A stretch of 64,000 nucleotides of DNA from Ypsolopha sequella (GCA_934047225.1 OW203991.1:124001-188000), one strand, 5' to 3'; positions 42,737-54,755 are shown, numbered from the stretch's first letter. Translations and numbers: made by a program. Notes: generated from the sequence alone by a model not told the origin.

Positions 42737-44199
42737 TGTATGCAACATTAACCGCGCTGAAAGGGGAATTTGTATGCAACATTAACCGCGCTGAAAGGGG
42801 AATTTGTATGCAACACTAACCGCGCTGAAAGGGGAATTTGTATGCAACATTAACCGCGCTGAAAGGGGAATTTGTATGCAACACTAACCGCGCTGAAAGG
42901 GGAATTTGTATGCAACACTGACCGCGCTGAAAGGGGAATTTGTATGCAACATTAACCGCGCTGAAAGGGGAATTTGTACGCAACATTAACCGCGCTGAAA
43001 GGGGAATTTGTATGCAACATTAACCGCGCTGAAAGGGGAATTTGTATGCAACACTAACCGCGCTGAAAGGGAAATTTGTATGCAACATTAACCGCGCTGA
43101 AAGGGGAATTTGTATGCAACATTAACCGCGCTGAAAGGGGAATTTGTATGCAACACTGACCGCGCTGAAAGGGGAATTTGTATGCAACATTAACCGCGCT
43201 GAAAGGGGAATTTGTACGCAACATTAACCGCGCTGAAAGGGGAATTTGTATGCAACATTAACCGCGCTGAAAGGGGAATTTGTATGCAACACTAACCGCG
43301 CTGAAAGGGAAATTTGTATGCAACATTAACCGCGCTGAAAGGGGAATTTGTATGCAACATTAACCGCGCTGAAAGGGGAATTTGTATGCAACACTAACCG
43401 CGCTGAAAGGGAAATTTGTATGCAACATTAACCGCGCTGAAAGGGGAATTTGTATGCAACATTAACCGCGCTGAAAGGGGAATTTGTACGCAACATTAAC
43501 CGCGCTGAAAGGGGAATTTGTACGCAACATTAACCGCGCTGAAAGGGAAATTTGTATGCAACATTAACCGCGCTGAAAGGGGAATTTGTACGCAACATTA
43601 ACCGCGCTGAAAGGGGAATTTGTACGCAACATTAACCGCGCTGAAAGGGGAATTTGTATGCAACAATAACCGCGCTGAAAGGGGAATTTGTATGCAACAA
43701 TAACCGCGCTGAAAGGGGAATTTGTACGCAACATTAACCGCGCTGAAAGGGGAATTTGTATGCAACATTAACCGCGCTGAAAGGGGAATTTGTATGCAAC
43801 ATTAACCGCGCTGAAAGGGGAATTTGTACGCAACATTAACCGCGCTGAAAGGGGAATTTGTATGCAACATTAACCGCGCTGAAAGGGGAATTTGTACGCA
43901 ACATTAACCGCGCTGAAAGGGGAATTTGTACGCAACATTAACCGCGCTGAAAGGGAAATTTGTATGCAACATTAACCGCGCTGAAAGGGGAATTTGTACG
44001 CAACATTAACCGCGCTGAAAGGGGAATTTGTACGCAACATTAACCGCGCTGAAAGGGGAATTTGTATGCAACAATAACCGCGCTGAAAGGGGAATTTGTA
44101 TGCAACAATAACCGCGCTGAAAGGGGAATTTGTACGCAACATTAACCGCGCTGAAAGGGGAATTTGTATGCAACACTAACCGCGCTGAAAGGGGAATTT
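42737..44199. repeat. Minisatellite, 34-bp unit (about 43 copies)
   Basis: The unit contains 'attaaccgcgctgaaagggg' and 'aatttgtatgcaac'. Variants (tatg/tacg, cattaacc/cactaacc/caataacc, gggg/ggga) recur in the same order over multi-unit blocks: compare 42900-43090 with 43150-43330 and 43480-43700 with 43900-44110. This indicates higher-order duplication. Confidence 0.95.
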
Positions 44200-44303
44200 C
44201 CCTGGGCTGGGCTCTTTTTTTCGTCTTCTTTTACAAAATGGTAACTACTTACTTAACTTTATCTAAAAGGGTGCAGACTTTAAAAGTTTTAAAATCTGTC
44301 AAA

Positions 44304-44370
44304 ATTGTACCAGGTCACCTATATAATTGTACCAGGTCACCTATATAATTGTACCAGGTCACCTATATAA
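44304..44370. repeat. 22-bp unit x 3
   Basis: Three tandem copies of 'ttgtaccaggtcacctatat' plus 'aa'. Short and perfect. Confidence 0.9.
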
Positions 44371-46497
44371 TTTGTTATTTTATGTATAACTAAGCTCAGC
44401 AGAAATGCTACAAAAAACGACTAATAAATGAATACAATATCCCCAGTCGAATTTTTTATTGATCGATAAATTAAGTTATGTTGAAACGAAACGAACACTT
44501 TTCTAACAGTCTTGAGCTAGGGTTAGGTTTTATTTAGGAATTTGTTACCTGTGTTAATAACTCGAAGGTAAAAAATTACTAATAAATAATTGTTAAGATT
44601 TGTTACTTGCTAAGGCATTTTCGTATTTGTTAGATTATGACATAAATATACTGAACCTTCTTATATTAATTTGCAAGACAAGATAATTACATAGAGAAAA
44701 CCCTGCTTTCTTCCCATGGTTCTGTCAAAACACACCGCTTCTTTTAACTGTGTTCCGTATTACGAGAAGTATCCTCGCGCGTGGTCGATACTGGCTGGCG
44801 GGCTGGCGGGCTGGGGCCTATCTCGGACAGCGAGGTAACGTCACCAGCCTGCTGGGGACCAAAGACAATATAACCACTTCACTGGGGACCCTCCCCTGCG
44901 GCTGCGATCTAAACAATATTTTTCATTTAATTTAGGCTATTTTTCATTTTATTTTCTTTGTAGATAGTATTTATTTTCAGTATTATTTATAATTTAGTTT
45001 TGTTTATGTTATTTAAGTGCCTATCCATAACGACATAAACTTACATATAAAATATATGAACATACTTAACATCTCTCCCTTTTTAGGGTTCCGTAGTCAA
45101 CAACAAGGAACCCTTATAGTTTCGCCATGTCCGTCTGCCTGTCTGTCTGTCCGCGGCTTAGCTTAGAGACTATTAGTTCTAGAAAGCTGTAATTTAACAT
45201 GGGTATACATAACATCACGCCGATAAAGTGGTACAGTAAAATTTAAAAACAAAGTTTGTATTTGGAGACGTGAAAAAAATCACGGCAGTCACAGCTAAGA
45301 GGCTTTACAAGTTAAGAGTATGACATAGCCAAAACAAAAACCAGTTCCGGGCGTGGCTTATTCTATTTTACGATAGCGCGCGGGGGGAAATTCGTCCCGG
45401 TCTCTAAGCTCGCATCACCATAGCAAAAATACGAATAGAGTGGACGAGGCAGGGTCAAAAGTAATACGTATTTTATTTTATCTAATTTATTAGTGTATTT
45501 CGATCATCGTCACACGGCATTGATCCTACTTGCTATCACGTCGGGACGTAAATTTATTATGGTCGGCTAAAAGTGTTTTTTTGAGTGTTTGATTTATCAG
45601 TTGACCCTCGGAACATTTCAGACACTCCTTTAGAGATACATAATAATATTGTGACGGTTAATTGTCACCACTACCCATTCTTTAAATATTTTTCGCCCGT
45701 TGAGCTGGTTTTACACTTGCGGGAAAATAAATTGGACCAAAAATTTCTTTACAAAAAATTTTTACTAAAGTTGTTATTACAAAAAGTGGAAACTAACAAA
45801 TATTCTCAGAAGGAATGCACCACGTCACTATCTATCTCACTGTAGCCTATATCAATTATGCCTCTCTCATTCAACCACGTTTAACTGCGTTACTATCTCA
45901 TTCCAACTCATTTTAAATAGCGTCACTATTTATCTCACTCTAACGCGTGTTAAATGGCATTTCTAATGAACGTCAAATATTTTTACTGCCCGCCACTCTT
46001 TCATTCTAAATTCTAATTATTTTAAAAAATACGCAGCTCCTTTGGTAGTAAAATAGCAATAACTTTTTTTTCAAAAGTAATACACAGAAATTGCCAGATC
46101 ATTTGAAAAACAATATTTGATGAGCCGTTATTTAAGACAATTTGCAAAACTAACATAGGACATTTTTTTTCAGGGTGTGGTATCGAACTAACCTAATTAC
46201 AAAAAATTGCTCATAAATTGGGTTTTTATTTTTCTTCCTGATGTAACAACATTTCAAGGTTTATTTTTGACTTTATCAATAGCATGACTATTCAGAGTTG
46301 CGCAACAAAAATTTTATTCTTAAAATTTAGAACTGGTTAGCTTTGACTCTCAAAAATCTATTCGAATTTATAAAAGTACCATCAACTCGAAGACTATCTA
46401 CTTTTTGCTGAGGTCATAATTTGATATTCTGGTCAGTCATGAGCTGGCCTACCAGCCTTCCAAGGGAAAGCGTTGACTTTTGGGACACCTGTTTACC
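44371..46497. other. Non-genic sequence with dispersed-repeat fragments
   Basis: At 45083-45165 an 'agggttccgtagtcaacaac' block with gtct repeats matches the dispersed repeat at 39.85 kb. The 86-codon frame at 45585-45845 is unrecognised, with no splice or composition support. No other gene was seen. Confidence 0.45.
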
Positions 46498-48286
46498 CTT
46501 GGGATAAATCGCCAAGTGTTTAAAATATAGAAATTTATTTGTATCATAGTTTGAAATGTTCAGGTCCCTTTATGCAAAATGAAAAAACAAAACTCTCTTA
46601 GGATTAATTTGTTGTCCCTATGTTTGTCTGTTTGTCCGTTTGTCTAGGCAATTTTTCTGGGTAAAATCAATAAATGCTAATATTTACAGCCCTGTAAAAT
46701 ATACATTTTATAACGCTTTTATGGCCTTTAGTTTGACTTTTTCATACAAATTTTCTCCTTATGAAAATATAGAGATCAACACTTCACATAATATTTTGCA
46801 TTTGAAAGAAAGCACATAAAGGAACTGTAGAACAAATAATGTAAAAAATATAAAACCATATCTTTCTATTCTAAAGGGATTAATAATTTACTGTTTGTTC
46901 AATGTGGCGATAGCTTTGTTTATTATTATTTTTTTCTTTGTTACAAAGATAACAAATATTTTCATACAAGGTTAAGGTTAAGGGCTATTTCTCCGAATTT
47001 GTAACACAATATTAAGAAATAATTATAACGGTAAAGTACAACTTTTAGCTAAGACAATTTATTGTTAAAAGTTTGCTATATGCATAAACATATTTTAATG
47101 ATATTATGGTATCTTCAAAATAATTGGGTTTTCCATAAGCGTGATATCAGATTATTTAAGAAATTTACGGCTGGTATCACGACGACGGATAAGCCAATTA
47201 TTTTATTACTATTGTAATATAATTAAAAATATGTTAATGCATACAGCAGACTTTTAACTATAAGTTTTCTTAACTAAAAGTTGTATTTTTACTTATTGAA
47301 ATTGTATTTCTCATCAAGAAGTGCAAGATGACAAGATATTCAAAATAAGTTAATTGAATTTGTGAAATGGTTTCAGGTCAAAACAGTTTTCCATGAAACG
47401 GTAATTGTTTATACTTAGCAAAGTGTGTAAACTTAGTCATCTTAACATGAACGACGCCTGTATTTCTCTCTTTTTTATTTCCAGTATAGATAAAAATATA
47501 CAAACTTGTTAAACTTTGTGTAAAAACGAGGCAATATTGACGATATCCTGACAGCTATTATGATGGTGTTTTATCAAATTTTGCTTTTTGGGCTGTATAG
47601 AGACGTAGTTAGATGTCACTAGAATATACTCATGAAAAAAGATATGAAGAAAATAAGCTGTAGACTTCACATTCGGTTTATACCTATTGTATGAATTTTA
47701 AGAAAAATACAGGGGTAAAGGGACCTCTTAAGGAAAACCTTGTATTAAACTATTTGTTATCTTAGTAAAAATAATTCAAGGAAAAAAATAAACAAAGCTA
47801 TGGCCACATTGAACAGTAGATAATTAATCCCTTTAGAATAGAACAATATGGTTTTCATATTTTTTACATTATTTGTTCAACAATTCCTTTCTGTGTTGAC
47901 TTTTAAATGCAAAATATTATCTCAAGTGTTCATCCCTACATTTTCATAGTGAGAAAATTTGTATGAAAAACGTAAAAAAAAAACGTAAAAACCGTAAAAA
48001 CGTACTATAAATAAAAACGTCAAAAGTATGTTTTTACAGCTCTATAGAGGGCCGTTTATATTGGTATTTATTAATTTTACCCTGAAAAAATTGTCTAGAC
48101 AAACGGACAGACAGACAAACATAGGGATAACAAATTAATCCTAAAAGAGTTTCATTGTTTTCATTTTGCGTAACAGAACCTGAACATGTACCGACAGGAT
48201 TATCTACGATCTAATAATTTTGCCATGCACTGTAAATATTTCAAAATAAATTTCTATATTTTAAATGCTTGGCGATTTATCCCAAG
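46498..48286. mobile_element. Long foldback element (1.79 kb)
   Basis: The ends are inverted: 'cttgggataaatcgccaag' at the left and its complement at the right (to 48286), continuing through 'aatatagaaatttattt'. Further inward, imperfect pairing continues with blocks such as 'tgtctgtttgtccgtttgtc' (46627) against 'gacaaacggacagacagaca' (48097). Near 46890, 'tgttcaatgtggcgatagct' also pairs with about 47800. The centre is near 47390. No transposase is visible and no clear target duplication was found. Confidence 0.72.
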
Positions 48287-49065
48287 TAAGTGTACCTATA
48301 TAATTTGCAAAAAACTTCACTTATTGGACCTGAAATGGTGAGCCAATACTAGAGGGCAATTTCACGAAAAGGTCATTGACCTTTGTTACAGATCTCAGTA
48401 AGTATAAGTAAATTAATTTGGGTTTCAATAACGATCACAAAATTATTCTTTTAGAGTAACATATTCATTCCAAATTCATTCAGTTTTGTTGTTATGACTA
48501 TGGCACGATGTAGCTAAATCACTCATACGCATATTTTGTTGAGTTTTTAACGGCAGGAATATGATGCTCCTCGAAATATTACTTTATAAAATTAATTTCA
48601 ATGTGTTTTGAAGTAGTTTTGGGAGATATTTATAGCTTGCAAAAAAGGGCACAGGTTCCACGTCTTACGGGCGCCAACGCTAGGCGTAGATTGACAATAT
48701 CTTGCTGCCGCTGACTGCATCAGTGGATTTACGTATTTTTGGAAAAAGGGGGTGCTTTTTTTGACCCGAATAACGTGGTATTTGGAAAATGAATAGATAT
48801 CATTCACACTAATTTTATTAAAAAAAAACCAACAAAATCGCGAAAGCGATACCTGAAACAAAATCGATAAGAAGTGTGCAATAGAGGGTTACAAAAAAAT
48901 TCATTGACAGTACAAATATGAATCGATTAACGTGGTTTGTGGAAAATGAATACCTTTAAGTTCAACCAAAAACATGTATTTTTTTTGTGGCTATACGTAA
49001 CCTAATTATTGCAACAAAATCATCCGAAAGCTGACATTTTATTTCTGTTTGTATTTTCGTTCCCC
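48287..49065. other. Spacer without a recognised gene
   Basis: AT-rich. The 87-codon minus frame at 48598-48861 is unrecognised. Two partially similar segments 'aataacgtggtatttggaaaatgaata' (about 48770) and 'taacgtggtttgtggaaaat' (about 48919) hint at an old duplication. Confidence 0.4.
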
Positions 49066-49592
49066 TTAACGAGTGCAGACAGATCGCGCCAAACTTTTAG
49101 TTAACGAGTGCAGTCAGATCGCGCCAAACTTTTAGTTAACGAGTGCAGACAGATCGCGCCAATCTTTTAGTTAACGAGTGCAGTCAGATCGCGCCAAACT
49201 TTTAGTTAACGAGTGCAGTCAGATCGCGCCAAACTTTTAGTTAACGAGTGCAGACAGATCGCGCCAAACTTTTAGTTAACGAGTGCAGTCAGATCGCGCC
49301 AAACTTTTAGTTAACGAGTGCAGACAGATCGCGCCAAACTTTTAGTTAACGAGTGCAGACAGATCGCGCCAAACTTTTAGTTAACGAGTGCAGTCAGATC
49401 GCGCCAAACTTTTAGTTAACGAGTGCAGACAGATCGCGCCAAACTTTTAGTTAACGAGCGCAGTCAGATCGCGCCAAACTTTTAGTTAACGAGTGCAGAC
49501 AGATCGCGCCAAACTTTTAGTTAACGAGTGCAGTCAGATCGCGCCAAACTTTTAGTTAACGAGTGCAGACAGATCGCGCCAAACTTTTAGTC
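49066..49592. repeat. Minisatellite, 35-bp unit x 15
   Basis: The unit includes 'taacgagtgcagacagatcg' and 'cgccaaacttttagt'. Copies differ mainly at one site (gcagaca/gcagtca), which largely alternates and so gives a 70-bp dimer register. Related 'ggcgcgatct' occurs just downstream at 49680. Confidence 0.95.
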
Positions 49593-50065
49593 CCCTCTAA
49601 ATACGGGGCGATTCGCATCAGCAGGAAAAAAATGTATGGGCGTTCTTGGGAAGAGCAACTTCCGTGCGTATTAGAAGTTTGGCGCGATCTATATTATGTA
49701 TTATAATACGAAACCCTTTGTGCGCGAGTCCGACTCGCACTTGGCCGGTTTTTTAATTCTAGATCTAAGTTAAGTCATAAGAAATGACAACAAAACAAAG
49801 TTGCTACTTTTCATACAACTTTATGCTAATAAACTAAACAAAACTTATTATTCCTTACCTCAATAATAAATATAATTTTAAACAAAATTTATATTTTTAC
49901 CTTAAGTTATCTTAACCTAGTTAAGGTTTATCAAAACTTATAACTAAAACATTATTCCATTATTATTCAAAATCACAAATGTAATCTTTTAAATATGGTC
50001 TGCATTTAGGTCTTGCAGAATGCCTAGTGATTGTTGCCTTCTTGCATCTGGGAACTCCCTGAATC
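49593..50065. other. Spacer with 'ggactcgcacttggccgg'-type dispersed repeat end
   Basis: At 49716-49755 'gcgcgagtccgactcgcact' followed by 'tggccggttttttaat' is the reverse of the motif at 25512. It also occurs at 52960, 53330 and 53740. The remainder is AT-rich and non-coding. Confidence 0.5.
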
Positions 50066-50440
50066 CTCAGTTAAAGTATGTACATAGCATCTACCGGACC
50101 TGCATTCAGTTAAAGTATATAGCATCTACCGGACCTGCATTCAGTTAAAGTATGTACATAGCATCTACCGGACCTGCATTCAGTTAAAGTATATAGCATC
50201 TACCGGACCTGCATTCAGTTAAAGTATGTACATAGCATCTACCGGACCTGCATTCAGTTAAAGTATATAGCATCTACCGGACCTGCATTCAGTTAAAGTA
50301 TGTACATAGCATCTACCGGACCTGCATTCAGTTAAAGTATATAGCATCGACCGGACCTGCATTCAGTTAAAGTATGTACATAGCATCTACCGGACCTGCA
50401 TTCAGTTAAAGTATGTACATAGCATCTACCGGACCTGCAT
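50066..50440. repeat. Minisatellite, 39/35-bp units, left part
   Basis: Units reading 'agttaaagtatgtacatagc' plus 'atctaccggacctgcattc' (39 bp) alternate with a form lacking four bases ('agttaaagtatatagc', 35 bp), giving a 74-bp dimer. The array is interrupted at 50441 by a LINE and continues at 51420. Confidence 0.93.
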
Positions 50441-51419
50441 TCAAATTCAAATTCAAATAGTTTATTTTGCAAAGCAGGTATAGATATATACACTTTTTAC
50501 ACGTCAAATTTAATCTAATAAAGAAAATATATGTAATAAAATAATAAATGTACATGAACTAAATTAAAGGTTTATTTAATTTATGTAGCAATATATTTAC
50601 GATTAAAATGATAGGTAAAATATATATTATACAAGGTAAAATCCAATCAGCCGCCCGAACCCATACCGGAGACCCGGCCAGGGACCAGGAACAAGGTTCA
50701 ATGATCACCAACCGAGCCCCCAGCACGAATCCAGGCGGCCGACCAAATCCCATCCTATATACTACATACTAATAGGTTACATATATAAATACATGCCTAC
50801 CTCCGCCCATTCGATTAGTCTTGCTAAGAAGAAGGGCAAGAAACTTAGCAAGATCATGTCTTTTTTTTTCAACATAAAACTTATACTATACAATATATGA
50901 CTTATATCTACTTTAACCAAGGGATAAGAAAATACAAGACAGCAGGAATTCAGGTTAATGAAAAAAAGAAAAACATATATATCTTTGTCTACCTGTCTCA
51001 TATAGTCCTTTTCCTTTTACAGTCTGTAATCAATTAATGTTTACACCTTAGAGGAATCATAAGTTAAGAAATTATACTATTTATTTAAATTATAACTTAC
51101 TATCATTATCACTGTAACACCATGCTTCACCATCATCCAAATATTCATTTATTTTATAATATGCCTTTTTCAATAGGCCCTGCTTAATATACAGTTTAAA
51201 CTTATTCTCTGACAAAGTAAGGACCTCCTTTGGAAGTTTATTGTAAAATCTTATACCATGTCCTACAAAAGAGGTACTCACCTTAGCGAGTCTGATTTTT
51301 GGAAAAGCCAGTTTATGCTTATTTCTGGTCTCCTTACAATGTTGCTTACCAAGCCTTGGGAAAGACTCAACATTTTTTCTGACATATCTAAGGACTTGGT
51401 AAATATATTTAAGGAACCG
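50441..51419 (-). mobile_element. LINE L-A insertion within the 39/35-bp minisatellite
   Basis: This 5'-truncated minus-strand copy has a 3' end of TTTGAAT-type repeats at 50441, the GC-rich UTR block at 50650-50755, and the hairpin 'cttgctaag/cttagcaag' at 50820-50850. The ORF2 C-terminus is at 51090-51281. Satellite sequence resumes immediately ('gttaaagtatatagcatcta'). No target duplication can be distinguished inside the repeat. Confidence 0.88.
51090..51281 (-). pseudogene. LINE L-A ORF2 C-terminal fragment
   Basis: The 63-codon minus frame contains 'SFVGHGIRFYNKLPKEVL' and 'KAYYKINEYLDDGEAW', the C-terminal motif of this LINE family. The equivalent region lies at about 28640-28830 in the longer copy. 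It is truncated upstream by the insertion junction. Confidence 0.75.
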
Positions 51420-51765
51420 TTAAAGTATATAGCATCTACCGGACCTGCATTCAGTTAAAGTATGTACATAGCATCTACCGGACCTGCATTCAGTTAAAGT
51501 ATGTACATAGCATCTACCGGACCTGCATTCAGTTAAAGTATGTACATAGCATCTACCGGACCTGCATTCAGTTAAAGTATATAGCATCTACCGGACCTGC
51601 ATTCAGTTAAAGTATGTATATAGCATCTACCGGACCTGCATTCAGTTAAAGTATGTACATAGCATCTACCGGACCTGCATTCAGTTAAAGTATGTACATA
51701 GCATCTACCGGACCTGCATTCAGTTAAAGTATGTACATAGCATCTACCGGACCTGCATTCAGTTC
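51420..51765. repeat. Minisatellite, 39/35-bp units, right part
   Basis: It continues the array of 50066-50440 with the same two unit lengths, mostly 39 bp here. It ends at 'gcattcagttcatcataatc'. Confidence 0.93.
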
Positions 51766-52278
51766 ATCATAATCGAAGTAATAATTATTATTACAATCAT
51801 TGAGGGATTTATGTCCGTAAGTGTTTGTGAGGGTACTAAATTCAAATGCTGTCTGTTTCTTCTAAATTGACCTTTGTCTGTCTGTATTACAAATGATCGG
51901 AGTTCATTATTATTTCTGACAACTGTACCATAAGCTTTCAAATCAGTTACCCAAACCCTATCTTTAATTTTAATTTCTGATAGGCTGGATGTTCTCTGCA
52001 TGTTACTCTACTTTTCTTGTGTGTTTGTCCCCCTATTGTTATAACAGAGTTGTTTAATATACTAGGTACCATGGGAAGATTATCCCTCAGTTTTTTATCA
52101 AACATTAATTCTGCTAGACTGGACTATAGCCCAAGTCCAAAGGCGTGTTTCTGTAGACTAACAATAAAGACTTGGCAATTTTTACCCCTGATTCTGCTAA
52201 CCCATTACTTTGAGCGTAATGTGGGCTACTAGATATTGAACCCATATTTTTTTGCAAATATATTAAACTTTGTTTTAA

Positions 52279-52650
52279 GGTGGATGGTCCAAGGTAGTTT
52301 TTATAAAAAATACTTGTGAGAACCAATAACGACGACAGAAGTATTATTATTTAATTCTGTTACCTTTTTCACACGTTCGATCAACTTTACACCCGCGAAT
52401 ATTCAGTTTTTCTTAAAAACAAAATGTTTTAACAGCCTAATTTTGCAATTTAAAACTTTCATACATTGGATTGCAAAAGTTAAATAACAAAATTAGAATC
52501 TAAAAAAGTTTGTTTGTAAAAAACTGATTATTCGCGGGTGTAAAGTTGATGGAACGTGTGGAAAAAGGTACCAGAATTAAATAATAATACTTCCTGTCGT
52601 CGTTATTGGTTCCCACAAGTTTATATGAAGATTGCCTTGGACCATCTACC
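52279..52650. mobile_element. TTAA-inserting foldback MITE within the Gypsy integrase (372 bp)
   Basis: It is flanked by TTAA on both sides (52275-52278 and 52651-52654). The ends are inverted: 'ggtggatggtccaagg' on the left against 'ccttggaccatctacc' on the right. Pairing continues for about 140 bp per arm ('gaaccaataacgacgacag'). Removing it together with one TTAA keeps the integrase frame open across the site, so the boundaries are well supported. TTAA targeting is typical of piggyBac-type transposases. Confidence 0.85.
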
Positions 52651-52721
52651 TTAAATTGCGATCCACAGTCTGACCTTACAACTTTAGGAATGCCATATCT
52701 GGAAAACACCTGTTTATAGTG

Positions 52722-52800
52722 AAATATTATAGAGTCCTCAGTTTACAAATATTATAGAGTCCTCAGTTTACAAATATTATAGAGTCCTCAGTTTACAAAT
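52722..52800. repeat. 25-bp unit x 3
   Basis: Tandem copies of 'tattatagagtcctcagttt' plus 'acaaa'. Confidence 0.85.
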
Positions 52801-52929
52801 TTCTATAAATCGGGAATAATAATCTATGATAACCAAATACCATTTGTTATCTTTAAAATACTTATTTCGCTTTCGTGGCGCTTTATGAATGTGTGTGTGC
52901 AAAGAATTTGCATGCCATCACAGTACCCA

Positions 52930-53760
52930 TATTGTGTGATGGTAGTACGGAACCCTTCGTGAGCGAGTCCAACTTGCACTTAGCCGGTTTAATAGCGACT
53001 TACTTACGAAATGTTGATTTTTCTCTTCTTAAATAGACTAAATGTGCTTTAGGGTTCCTTACCCAAAGCACAGATTATTATAACAAAGGCTCTATCGTTA
53101 GAACGGTTATACATACAAGTACCTACAAGTTGAAAATTTAGGCAAACTACAATAAAGTAAAATAATAAAAATTAGGGTTCCTTCCTAAAAAGGTACCGAA
53201 TTGTTTGTCAGGCGCTACCGTTTTATCGCTTTGTTTTTTGTGACCTTGATGGTGCTATGGCATCTATGTTGTTGCAATTTACTTTTAGGGTTCCGTACCC
53301 GTATTGTGTGGGGGTACGGAACCCTTTATGCGCGAGTCGGATTCGCACTTTAGCGTTTTTTTAGTGACTTAATTACGAAATGTTGATATTCTCTTCTTAA
53401 ATAGACTAATTGTGAATGTGTCGAACATTATAAACCACCCTGTTTAGGGTTCCTTAACCAAAGAACAGATTATTATAACAAAGGCTCTATCGTTAGAACG
53501 GTAATACATACAAGTAAAAGTTTGAACTTTGGGCAGTCTGTAGTAAATACTTTAAAGTAAAATAATGGAAATTAGGGTTCCGTACTAAAAAGGTACCGAA
53601 TTGTTTGTCAGGCGCTACCGTTTTATCGCTTTGTTTTCTGTCACCTTAATGTTGCTATGGCATCAATATTGTTGTTATTTACGTTAAGGGGTCCGTACCC
53701 GTATTGTGTATGTGTAGGGGTACGGAACCCTTTATGCGCGAGTCCGATTCACACTTTACC
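52930..53760. repeat. Tandem duplication of an approximately 400-bp dispersed repeat
   Basis: Two successive copies share, in order: 'ggaaccctt..gcgagtc', 'tacgaaatgttgat', 'ttcttaaatagactaa', 'acagattattataacaaagg', 'ctctatcgttagaacggt', 'aaaaaggtaccgaattgttt', 'gtcaggcgctaccgttttat' and 'ggtaccgtacccgtattgtg'-like ends. The junctions fall at about 53330 and 53740. Non-coding; class unknown. Confidence 0.75.
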
Positions 53761-53862
53761 GGTGTTATTTTTTATTTTTCGCACTTTAAAGGTTTTATTT
53801 TTTATTTTTACTACTTGCTCTATTTTCGGAGATAACGGTATACATTTTTTTACACTTTTTAC

Positions 53863-54747
53863 TAGAGATGAAACGGATAGTGATTTGGCCGGATACCGGA
53901 TACCGGATATCCGGCGAGGCACTAGGCCGGATAGCCGGATATCCGGCGGCCGGATATCCGGCTGAAGATATGCGTTTCGCACTAATTGAGCAAGTCTAAA
54001 TATTACGCACCAAGGTGCGTGCGGGTGCAAGTGGGCGAGATTATTCGTGCATTTTTTAAATGAAGATCATTTCTAAATGATCGTATCACAATCATACAAA
54101 TGCTGGTTGGAAACGCGAAACAATTTCCGATCCTAACGAAATTTGTAAATATGTATCTTTTGTCTTCTTGGAGTGGTGTATACTGTATATAAATGGACAC
54201 GAATCTTTAAATGAAACCGCGTAATATACTGTTCATACTGAACAAATTTTCCAAAGTAACATATTGAAAAAACAAAATTGAACCTGCCCGCCCAGTGCCC
54301 TTTCAAAATTTATAGTAGGTTTTCAAAATGAGTAAGGAAACACGAAAATATTTTTTCATTTCCACAAGTATGTATCTTTGGAAAAGTTGTTTAGTATGAT
54401 TTCAGTATGACCATGTGTTTTTATTAAAAGATACCTGTTGAGTTACATTCGGTATATTGTGAGAGCAAAAGAAGCTGGTGTAATGTATGAAGAAAAGCAG
54501 AAAAGTTTATTCCCAACAATTGATGTAAAGCTTGTCTTTATCTACCATAGCTCAATTCTTATTCACTTTATGTATTAGAATTTAGATTATTCAATCTATT
54601 TTGTGATTTAAACGACTTTTTGTATGTTGAGTTAAGTATCCGGTATCCGGCCGGATACTGACTACTATCCGGCCGGATACCGGATACCAAAAATATGGCC
54701 GGATAGGCCGGATACCGGATAGTAACCGGATATCCGTTTCATCTCTA
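53863..54747. mobile_element. Non-autonomous hAT-type element (885 bp)
   Basis: The terminal inverted repeats read TAGAGATGAAACGGATA. A perfect 8-bp direct repeat 'ctttttac' flanks the element (53855-53862 and 54748-54755). An 8-bp duplication and a TAGAGATG-like end are characteristic of hAT transposons. Subterminal regions are packed with 'ccggata' / 'tatccgg' motifs in both orientations, plausible transposase-binding sites. No transposase was seen. Confidence 0.88.
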
Positions 54748-54755
54748 CTTTTTAC

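Larger units (their letters stand above)
51770..52870 (-). mobile_element. Decayed Ty3/Gypsy-type integrase region
   Basis: On the minus strand, 'FSRYGIPKVVRSDCGSQFK' (about 52709-52655) is the integrase motif around the second catalytic Asp. After the TTAA-bounded MITE the same frame carries on into 'SSPHYAQSNGLAESGVKIAK', containing the glutamate region. 'YRNTPLDLGYSP' and, at 52001-51790, a C-terminal domain with 'KIKDRVWVTDLKAYG' and 'RRNRQHLNLVP' follow. Stops are present, and no protease, RT or LTR was identified. Confidence 0.78.

Noticed and set aside
45585..45845. 86-codon frame as a host exon
   Set aside because: No splice signals, no family resemblance, and AT-rich random-looking composition.
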